NCBI GenBank assembly: GCA_025465355.1
Contig: JAODNN010000133.1
Span: forward strand, 1-36,711
Direction: 5' to 3'
DNA from: Blastococcus sp.
GTDB lineage: Bacteria > Actinomycetota > Actinomycetes > Mycobacteriales > Geodermatophilaceae
DNA: 36,711 nucleotides
Every line of letters starts with the position of its first letter. Within the stretch, counting starts at the first letter, position 1. A program made the position numbers and the translations under genes. The notes below the pieces were generated by a model. The model saw only the letters and a list, made by a program, of their open reading frames with translations. It did no database searches and was not told the origin of the DNA. Shown piece by piece: positions 23,835-29,600 of the stretch.

Positions 23835-24077
23835 CTACTGCGTGGCCGGACCGCCGTGCTCGGTGCCTTCCAGCTCGCGCAGGAACTCGTGGCAGCGCTT
23901 GGCGCGGGCCGAGTCCTGCTCCATCACCTCGCGGAAGAACGAGGCGACGTCCTTCAGGTTCGCGTTCTCGGCATCCCGGACGTACTGGCCGTAGTCGTGC
24001 CCGGCCTTCAGTGAGTGGTACTGGACCGAGATCAGGTCGTACGTGACGTCGGCGAAGCCGGTCTCTCCGGTGGCCAT
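23835..24077 (-). CDS. small helical protein of unknown function
   Basis: 80-aa, mostly alpha-helical protein: about residues 8-35 (ADVTYDLISVQYHSLKAGHD) and 40-72 (ANLKDVASFFREVMEQDSAR then AKRCHEFL). The pattern of E, H, Y and D within two long helices recalls one half of a ferritin-like four-helix bundle, but no E-x-x-H pair typical of a di-iron site is certain. I do not recognise a named family. The ATG at 24077 has a strong GAGGAGG eight bases upstream, so the much longer upstream frame was discarded. It is divergent from pckG, with a 323-bp regulatory region between, and is followed by the nitronate monooxygenase gene. Confidence 0.75.
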   Translation of the reverse strand: MATGETGFADVTYDLISVQYHSLKAGHDYGQYVRDAENANLKDVASFFREVMEQDSARAKRCHEFLRELEGTEHGGPATQ

Positions 24078-24246
24078 GACAGCCTCCTCGGTGGGGATGG
24101 GCCTCTCCGGTTCCCTGCTCGCGGGACATGAAACCGCCCGGCATCCCCCAGCCTTGCGCGGGCGCCGTCCTGTGTGCGGCCGGCCGGCTGCGGGGGCACG
24201 ACAACCCGGGATCGCCACCTACCAGGGGCTTCCGACCTGAAGACGA

Positions 24247-24293
24247 GACGTCCTAGACGTAACATCTCTCACGGTTACAGACGTCTAGAACGT
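24247..24293. promoter_or_regulatory. two operator-like boxes upstream of pckG
   Basis: Box 1 GACGTCCTAGACGT (24247-24260) and box 2 GACGTCTAGAACGT (24280-24293) share GACGTC-N4-ACGT and are 33 bp apart, about three helical turns. Together they include a perfect 8-bp inverted repeat, CTAGACGT (24253-24260) / ACGTCTAG (24281-24288). Box 2 lies exactly in the spacer of the predicted pckG promoter, box 1 just upstream of its -35. This fits a repressor acting on pckG, and perhaps on the divergent small gene. The regulator is not in the window. The rest of the gap (24078-24246) shows nothing recognisable. Confidence 0.6.
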
Positions 24294-24302
24294 CGGTAAC
24301 CT
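24274..24302 (+). promoter_or_regulatory. probable pckG promoter
   Basis: GTTACA (24274-24279, four of six to TTGACA), a 17-bp spacer and TAACCT (24297-24302, TANNNT) predict a start near 24309 and a leader of about 92 nt. Box 2 of the operator pair fills the spacer. Confidence 0.5.
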
Positions 24303-24305
24303 GGC

Positions 24306-24344
24306 TCGACCCGGTTCGTTGCAGCAGTGCGACGGCCGGGTCGA
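24306..24344 (+). promoter_or_regulatory. leader hairpin of the pckG mRNA
   Basis: TCGACCCGG (24306-24314) and CCGGGTCGA (24336-24344) form a perfect 9-bp stem with a 21-nt loop, placed at the predicted 5' end of the pckG transcript. It could stabilise the mRNA or be a regulatory structure; no known riboswitch motif is seen. Confidence 0.4.
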
Positions 24345-24400
24345 CACGCACCAGCGCCGGTGCAGTAGTCCGCCCCGGCTACCCAGAGGATGGAGACGCC

Positions 24401-26215
24401 GTGCCAACCGTGGCCACCCCCGGTCTCGACAACGCCCCCACCACCCACGCCCGACTGCTGGCGTGGGTGCAGGAGATGGCCGAGCTGACCACCCCGGACC
24501 AGGTCGTCTGGGTGGACGGCAGCGATGAGGAGTGGGGGCGGCTCACCGAGAAGCTGGTCGACGCCGGCACCTTCACCCGCCTGGACGCGAAGCCCAATTC
24601 CTTCTGGTGCGCCTCCGATCCCAGTGACGTCGCCCGGGTCGAGGACCGCACCTTCATCTGCTCGGTCGACGAGGCCGACGCGGGTCCCACCAACAACTGG
24701 ATGGACCCGAACGAGATGAAGTCGGTCATGACCGAGCTGTACCGCGGGTGCATGCGCGGCCGGACGATGTACGTCATCCCCTTCTGCATGGGCCCGGTCG
24801 AGGCCGAGAACCCGATGTTCGGCGTCGAGCTCACCGACTCCGAGTACGTCGTCGTCTCGATGCGGGTCATGGCGCGCATCGGCAGCCACATCCTCCAGGC
24901 CATGGGCACCGACCGGCCGTTCGTGCCGGCGATGCACTCCGTCGGCGCCCCGCTGGAGCCCGGCCAGGCCGACGTGCCGTGGCCGTGCAGCGCGACCAAG
25001 TACATCGTCCAGTTCCCCGAGGAGCGGACGATCTGGTCCTACGGCTCGGGCTACGGCGGCAACGCGCTGCTGGGCAAGAAGTGCTACTCGCTGCGGATCG
25101 CATCGGTGATGGCCCGCGACGAGGGCTGGCTCGCCGAGCACATGCTGATCCTCAAGCTGACCAGCCCCCAGCAGAAGACCTACTACGTCGCCGCCGCCTT
25201 CCCGTCGGCCTGCGGCAAGACCAACCTGGCGATGCTCGAGCCGACCATCCCGGGCTGGAAGGTCGAGACTCTGGGCGACGACATCGCCTGGATGCGGTTC
25301 GGTGAGGACGGCCGGCTGTACGCCCTCAACCCCGAGTACGGCCTGTTCGGCGTCGCCCCCGGCACGGGCTGGGACACCAACCCGAACGCCATGCGCACGA
25401 TCGACAAGGGCAACTCGGTCTTCACCAACGTCGCCCTCACCGACGACGGCGACATCTGGTGGGAGGGCATGACCGACGAGCCCCCGGCCCACCTCACCGA
25501 CTGGAAGGGCCGGGACTGGACGCCGGACAGCGACGAGCCCTCCAGCCACCCGAACAGCCGCTTCTGCACGCCGATCACCCAGTGCCCGATCCTGGCCCCG
25601 GAGTACGACGACCCGAAGGGTGTGCCGATCTCGGCGATCCTCTTCGGCGGCCGCCGCAAGACCACGATCCCGCTGGTCACCGAGGCCCGGGACTGGAACC
25701 ACGGCGTCTTCATGGGCGCGACGCTCTCCTCGGAGACCACCGCCGCCGCGACCGGCGCCGTCGGCGTCGTGCGCCGCGACCCGTTCGCCATGCTGCCGTT
25801 CATCGGCTACAACGCCGGCGACTACTTCGGCCACTGGGTCGAGACCGGTAAGGCGCACGACGCGACCAAGCTGCCGCGGATCTTCTACGTGAACTGGTTC
25901 CGGCGCGACGAGGACGGCGGCTTCCTGTGGCCGGGCTTCGGCGAGAACAGCCGGGTGCTCAAGTGGGTCATCGAGCGCCTCGAGGGCACCGCGGCCGCCG
26001 TCGAGACGCCCGTCGGCCACGTGCCGACCACGGACGCCCTGGACGTCTCGGGCCTCGACATGACCGCCGAGCAGGTCGAGCAGGCGCTCGCCGTCGACAA
26101 GGACGAGTGGCGCCAGGAGATCCCGCAGATCACCGAGTGGTTCGAGAAGTTCGGCGACAAGCTCCCCAGCACGATGTGGGACGAGCTGGAGATCCTCAAG
26201 AGCCGGCTCGCCTGA
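24401..26215 (+). CDS. pckG: phosphoenolpyruvate carboxykinase (GTP)
   Basis: 604-aa GTP-dependent PEPCK, full length. It converts oxaloacetate and GTP to phosphoenolpyruvate, CO2 and GDP, the entry step of gluconeogenesis. The kinase-1a loop is PSACGKTN (residues 268-275) with the hyper-reactive C271. Mn ligands K227 (LLGKKCYS), H247 (AEHMLIL) and D294 (LGDDIAWM) are present; kinase-2 and guanine-site segments [18 protein letters not shown] and [12 protein letters not shown] follow; [13 protein letters not shown] is also typical. The GTG start has GGAG five bases upstream. Regulation is probably transcriptional through the repeated boxes upstream. Two strong hairpins follow the stop, so it is monocistronic. 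Confidence 0.98.
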   Translation: MPTVATPGLDNAPTTHARLLAWVQEMAELTTPDQVVWVDGSDEEWGRLTEKLVDAGTFTRLDAKPNSFWCASDPSDVARVEDRTFICSVDEADAGPTNNWMDPNEMKSVMTELYRGCMRGRTMYVIPFCMGPVEAENPMFGVELTDSEYVVVSMRVMARIGSHILQAMGTDRPFVPAMHSVGAPLEPGQADVPWPCSATKYIVQFPEERTIWSYGSGYGGNALLGKKCYSLRIASVMARDEGWLAEHMLILKLTSPQQKTYYVAAAFPSACGKTNLAMLEPTIPGWKVETLGDDIAWMRFGEDGRLYALNPEYGLFGVAPGTGWDTNPNAMRTIDKGNSVFTNVALTDDGDIWWEGMTDEPPAHLTDWKGRDWTPDSDEPSSHPNSRFCTPITQCPILAPEYDDPKGVPISAILFGGRRKTTIPLVTEARDWNHGVFMGATLSSETTAAATGAVGVVRRDPFAMLPFIGYNAGDYFGHWVETGKAHDATKLPRIFYVNWFRRDEDGGFLWPGFGENSRVLKWVIERLEGTAAAVETPVGHVPTTDALDVSGLDMTAEQVEQALAVDKDEWRQEIPQITEWFEKFGDKLPSTMWDELEILKSRLA

Positions 26216-26222
26216 AAGAGGA

Positions 26223-26270
26223 CCCCGTCCTCCCCACCCCTCGTACCTCGGGGTGGGACCCGGGACGGGG
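26223..26270 (+). terminator. two-part hairpin after pckG
   Basis: The outer stem CCCCGTCC (26223-26230) / GGACGGGG (26263-26270) encloses an inner 8-bp stem CCCACCCC (26233-26240) / GGGGTGGG (26250-26257). It starts 8 bp after the pckG stop codon. Further GC hairpins follow to 26320. Confidence 0.6.
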
Positions 26271-26325
26271 CCACCCTGCCCCCCGCCACTCGCAGGCTCG
26301 CGGCGGGACCCTGCAGGGGGGCCAC

Positions 26326-26359
26326 CGAGGCCCGGAACCGCTGACGGTTCCGGGCCTCG
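26326..26359 (+). terminator. perfect 15-bp hairpin terminator
   Basis: CGAGGCCCGGAACCG / CGGTTCCGGGCCTCG with a 4-nt loop CTGA, a very stable intrinsic-type terminator lacking a U-tract. It insulates pckG from the MFS gene. A TAGCGT box at 26424-26429 is a possible -10 for that next gene. Confidence 0.8.
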
Positions 26360-26458
26360 CCCGTCGGCGGCGGGCCTGACCGGGGCCGTGGCGTTTGAGG
26401 CGGTCCCTCGGCGCAGGGTCGGTTAGCGTGACCGTGTCCGCCGGCCGCTCCCATCCCG

Positions 26459-27715
26459 ATGAAGGCTTCTGCCCCTGTGCCCAATCCCTACCTGCAGGTG
26501 CTGCGCACCCCGCACGCCCTGCCGATGGTGCTGGCGGCGTTCATCGGCAGGCTGCCGCTGTCGATGGTCGGGCTGGGCTCGGTCCTGCTCATCGCGTCGA
26601 CCACCGGCTCCTACGGCCTCGGCGGCGCGGTCGCCGCCGTCGGCGCCGTGACCACCGCCCTCGCCGGGCCCGTGATCGGCCGGTGGGCCGACAGCCACGG
26701 CCAGCGTCGCGTGCTGCTGCCCGTGCTGGCCGTTTTCGTGGCCTCCGGGCTGATCTTCCTGTTCGCCGTGCGGGAGCGCTGGCCGCTGTGGATCGTCTTC
26801 GTCACGGCGGGGCTGGGCGGTGCCTGCATCCCTCCGGTCTCGTCGATGATCCGGGTGCGCTGGACCCACCTGCTGCGCGGGAGTCCCCGGCTGCCGACAG
26901 CGCTGGCCATGGAGTCGGTGGTCGACGAGTTCGTCTTCATCGTCGGCCCGGTGCTGGTGACCTTCCTGTCCACGACCGGCCACGCCACCTCCGGCGTCGT
27001 CACGGCCTTCACTCTCGCCACGGTCGGCAGCCTGCTGTTCGCCGCCCAGCACCGCACCGAGCCGCCGCCCGGGGGGCACGAGAGCCGCAACGGCCCGTCG
27101 GCGATCCGCACCCCCGGCCTGCGGGTGCTGTTCGTGGTCGGCGCCGCCGTCGGCGCGATCCTCGGCACGTTGGAGATCGCCCTGGTCGCGTTCGCCGACG
27201 AGGTGGGCGCCCGGTCGCTGTCGGGGGTGCTCATCGCCGGGCTCGCGCTCGGCTCGATGGTCAGCGGGATCACCTGGGGCACCGTGCACTGGCGGCTGCC
27301 ACTGCGCCGCCGGCTCGCCGCGGTCCTGGTGCTGCTCACCGTGCTGAGCGTCCCGCTGCTGCTCATCCACCACATCTGGGTCCTGGTGCCGTTCGTCGTC
27401 CTTGCGGGGGTGGCCGTCTCGCCGTCCCTGATCAGCTCCTTCACTCTTGCCGAGCAGCTGGTGCCGCGGTCGGCCGTCACCGAGGCGTTCACCTGGATCG
27501 GCACCGCTCTCGGGCTCGGGGTGGCCATCGGGGCGTCCGTGGCGGGCAAGGTCGTCGACGTGGCGGGGGCGAACCGGGCTTTCCTGGTCGCGACCGTCTC
27601 AGCGGCGGTGGCGGCGGTGGTCGTCGCGTCGTTCCAGAAGTTGCTGCACGTCCCGGCCGAGCACGTCGCCGCCCCTGTTCGCACGTTGACGGAGCAGGGA
27701 AACAAAGCCTACTAA
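26459..27715 (+). CDS. MFS transporter
   Basis: 418-aa major facilitator superfamily protein with twelve predicted hydrophobic helices in two halves (about residues 20-195 and 220-395). The loop between helices 2 and 3 has GRWADSHGQRRVLL, the MFS motif A form. The second half carries similar but degenerate signals. No substrate-specific motif is recognised; such proteins are annotated as generic exporters in actinobacteria. The ATG at 26459 is used; a GTG six codons later (NPYLQVLRTPHALP) is an alternative start. It ends 47 bp before the leader peptide gene of the cysteine dioxygenase operon. Confidence 0.88.
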   Translation: MKASAPVPNPYLQVLRTPHALPMVLAAFIGRLPLSMVGLGSVLLIASTTGSYGLGGAVAAVGAVTTALAGPVIGRWADSHGQRRVLLPVLAVFVASGLIFLFAVRERWPLWIVFVTAGLGGACIPPVSSMIRVRWTHLLRGSPRLPTALAMESVVDEFVFIVGPVLVTFLSTTGHATSGVVTAFTLATVGSLLFAAQHRTEPPPGGHESRNGPSAIRTPGLRVLFVVGAAVGAILGTLEIALVAFADEVGARSLSGVLIAGLALGSMVSGITWGTVHWRLPLRRRLAAVLVLLTVLSVPLLLIHHIWVLVPFVVLAGVAVSPSLISSFTLAEQLVPRSAVTEAFTWIGTALGLGVAIGASVAGKVVDVAGANRAFLVATVSAAVAAVVVASFQKLLHVPAEHVAAPVRTLTEQGNKAY

Positions 27716-27726
27716 GGCGATCATAT

Positions 27727-27756
27727 TTGACGAGATTGCTTGCGGCTGGTTGAGTT
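27727..27756 (+). promoter_or_regulatory. possible promoter of the leader-cysteine dioxygenase operon
   Basis: TTGACG (27727-27732, five of six to TTGACA) lies in a locally AT-rich stretch. With 17-18 bp spacing a weak -10 (TTGAGT/TGAGTT, 27750-27756) would start transcription at or just before the leader peptide ATG at 27763, giving a leaderless leader peptide. Confidence 0.35.
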
Positions 27757-27762
27757 CCCGCC

Positions 27763-27843
27763 ATGCCCGGTCCGATCCCACTCGTCCGCAGGTCCGCGGT
27801 CGACCTCCTGCGGGTCGCCAGCGCGCTGTGTCCGGGGCACTGA
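27763..27843 (+). CDS. cysteine-containing leader peptide (attenuator type)
   Basis: 26-codon open frame ending 68 bp before the cysteine dioxygenase start. The peptide begins MPGPIPLVRRS and has the core VDLLRVASALC, followed by PGH and the stop. From memory, this R-x-x-VDLxRVxSALC pattern is that of short leader peptides placed before sulfur-metabolism and transport genes in many actinobacteria; the late Cys codon (TGT) is their constant feature. A short hairpin GCGGC-GCCGT-GCCGC (27869-27883) lies between the leader stop and the next gene. Ribosome pausing at the Cys codon under cysteine shortage would be expected to alter expression of the operon; direction and mechanism are inferred. Confidence 0.75.
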   Translation: MPGPIPLVRRSAVDLLRVASALCPGH

Positions 27844-27911
27844 TCCACCAGCTGCCCCTGATCCCGCCGCGGCGCCGTGCCGCGCATCCCGCGTAAGGAC
27901 CCTGCTCCCGC

Positions 27912-28484
27912 ATGTCCGCACCGACTCGCCTTCCTACGCCCCTGTCCACCTCGACGCCGGCCGTCGTCCGGCGGCACACCGCCGCCTCCGGCAGCGCCGG
28001 TCTCGCCATCACCCTCGCCCTCCAGGCCGACTTCTGGGGTCCCCTGGTCGACTACCGCGAGGACACCCGCTGGACCAGGCTGCTCTCCCCCCGGGGCGTC
28101 GCGGCGGCCGTCGACCCGTCCCTGCACCCCGAACTCGCCCGCGCGGAGATCTGGCTGCTGTCCTGGCTGCCCGGCCAGGGCACGGCCCTGCACGACCACG
28201 GGCTGTCGTCCGGCGCCTTCGCGGTGGCGCAGGGCGCGGTCGCCGAACGGGTGGTCACCACCGGCCGCCGAGGGCGGCGGGCGCGCGAGCTCAGCGCAGA
28301 TCTCGTGACCGGACGGGTGCGCATGTTCGGGCCGCATTACGTTCATCAGGTGCGCAACAACGGCGTCGTCCCCGCGGTCAGCGTGCACGTGTACGCCCCG
28401 AGACTGTCGGTGATGAACACCTACCGTCTCCAGAACTCGCGCCTGGAGCGGATCGGCACCGAGCAGGCCGGGGTGGACTGGTGA
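27912..28484 (+). CDS. cysteine dioxygenase family protein (cupin)
   Basis: 190-aa cupin of the type I cysteine dioxygenase family, which oxidises cysteine to cysteine sulfinate using Fe(II) and O2. The three iron-ligand histidines are visible: H94 and H96 (GQGTALHDHGLSSGAF) and H145 (FGPHYVHQVRNNG). VHVYAPRLSVMNTY is the conserved segment after the cupin, with a candidate catalytic Tyr. The first 25 residues are Thr/Ser/Pro-rich and probably disordered. It is the first enzyme gene after the leader peptide. The rhodanese gene start overlaps its stop as GTGA. Activity on cysteine versus another thiol is inferred from family and neighbours. Confidence 0.9.
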   Translation: MSAPTRLPTPLSTSTPAVVRRHTAASGSAGLAITLALQADFWGPLVDYREDTRWTRLLSPRGVAAAVDPSLHPELARAEIWLLSWLPGQGTALHDHGLSSGAFAVAQGAVAERVVTTGRRGRRARELSADLVTGRVRMFGPHYVHQVRNNGVVPAVSVHVYAPRLSVMNTYRLQNSRLERIGTEQAGVDW

Positions 28485-28906
28485 CGGCGGCCGCCCGCCT
28501 GCAGCGGCTGCGCTCGATCGACGACGTGCTCGCCGAGGCGCGGGGGCGGATCGTCCGGTACTCCCCCGAGGAGGCGGCCGCCCGGGTGGCCGCCGGCGCG
28601 CTCCTCGTCGACACCCGGCCGGCGGCGCAGCGCGCCGAGCACGGCTCGGTTCCCGGCGCGCTGGTGATCGAGCGCAACGTGCTCGAGTGGCGGCTGGACC
28701 CGCAGAGCGACGCCCGCCTGCCGGAGGCCACCGGTCATGACGTCGAGGTCATCGTCCTTTGCAACGAGGGCTACAGCTCCAGCCTTGCGGCGGATGCGCT
28801 GCGGGAACTGGGTCTGGTGCACAGCGCCGATGTCATCGGGGGCTTCCAGGCCTGGGCGGCCGCGGGCCTCCCCACCACCCGGGAGCCTGACATCCTCGAC
28901 CGGTGA
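28481..28906 (+). CDS. rhodanese-like sulfurtransferase
   Basis: 141-aa single-domain rhodanese. It spans about residues 26-135: LLVDTRPAAQRAEHGSVPGA is the CH2A-like segment, and the catalytic C94 sits in VIVLCNEGYSSSLAA, with an active loop of six residues (CNEGYS) as in thiosulfate- or persulfide-handling rhodaneses. GGFQAWAAAGLP near the end is the CH2B-like signature. It would transfer or detoxify sulfane sulfur. The GTG at 28481 overlaps the cysteine dioxygenase stop by 4 bp, and the protein's own stop overlaps the next start the same way, so three proteins are translated in series. The context suggests clearance of sulfur from cysteine breakdown. Confidence 0.93.
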   Translation: MTAAARLQRLRSIDDVLAEARGRIVRYSPEEAAARVAAGALLVDTRPAAQRAEHGSVPGALVIERNVLEWRLDPQSDARLPEATGHDVEVIVLCNEGYSSSLAADALRELGLVHSADVIGGFQAWAAAGLPTTREPDILDR

Positions 28907-29574
28907 GCCGCCCCCGCCCCGCCGCCGGAGGCGGTCGCCGGCTGGGGATCGCGCCCGAACGGCTCGGCCGCTGGCTGGACGGCGTCGCGGAGCGGCACGG
29001 CGTCTTCAGCGAGGTCGATGCCGATGGGGACGCCGTGCGGATCACCTGCGCCGACACGACGACGGTCACGCTGCGGGCGCCCTTCGCCTGGACGCCGGGG
29101 CCTGCGCTGCTGAGCAGCTTCACCGCCGCCGCCCGCGAGCCACGCCGCGCCGCGGTCCTGCTGGTCCGGCGGGGCCGCTGGGCGGTCGGGGTCTTCGACG
29201 GTGCCGACCTCGTCGTCTCCAAGGTCGACGCCCGGCTGGTCCAGGGGCGGACGGCCGCCGGCGGGTGGTCGCAGCAGCGCTTCGCCCGCCGGCGCGGCAA
29301 CCAGACCGACGCCGTGGTGGAGCACGCCGTCGACACCGCCGTCCGGGTGCTGCACCCGCACGCAGGCTCGGTGGACGCGCTCTTCACCGGGGGGGACCGC
29401 GGGCTCGTGGACGACGTCCTGGCCGACCCCCGCCTGCGTCCGCTGGCCGCACTGCGGCGGGAGCCGGCGCTGGAGGTGGGCGACCCGACGAAGGCGGTGC
29501 TGCTCGAGACGCCCAAGAAGTTCCGCGCCGTGGACGTCCTGATCCGCGAGCCCGCCGACCTCCCGCCGTCCTGA
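28903..29574 (+). CDS. acVLRF1 family peptidyl-tRNA hydrolase
   Basis: 223-aa protein of the actinobacterial Vms1-like release factor 1 (acVLRF1) family, related to eukaryotic Vms1/ANKZF1, which cut the peptide from tRNA on stalled 50S/60S subunits. The eRF1-like domain runs from about residue 60 (RAPFAWTP) to 185. The catalytic loop is GRTAAGGWSQQRFARRRGNQ (residues 115-134), with Q124 or Q125 as the likely GGQ-like glutamine. SVDALFTGGDRGLVDDVL is the following conserved segment. The GTG overlaps the rhodanese stop as GTGA, so it is translated with cysteine dioxygenase and rhodanese. Its place in a cysteine-responsive operon is unexpected for a ribosome quality-control factor. Confidence 0.9.
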   Translation: MSRPRPAAGGGRRLGIAPERLGRWLDGVAERHGVFSEVDADGDAVRITCADTTTVTLRAPFAWTPGPALLSSFTAAAREPRRAAVLLVRRGRWAVGVFDGADLVVSKVDARLVQGRTAAGGWSQQRFARRRGNQTDAVVEHAVDTAVRVLHPHAGSVDALFTGGDRGLVDDVLADPRLRPLAALRREPALEVGDPTKAVLLETPKKFRAVDVLIREPADLPPS

Positions 29575-29585
29575 ACCGGCGGGGG

Positions 29586-29591
29586 TAACCT
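29586..29591 (+). promoter_or_regulatory. possible leaderless -10 box for helD
   Basis: TAACCT (TANNNT) ends 9 nt before the helD GTG and lies in the 26-bp gap after acVLRF1. If active, helD has its own start in addition to read-through from the operon. No -35 is evident. Confidence 0.35.
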
Positions 29592-29600
29592 CCTCCGACT

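Noticed and set aside
24275-26020. 581-codon minus-strand frame opposite pckG
   Set aside because: Shadow of the PEPCK coding sequence; no recognisable protein features.
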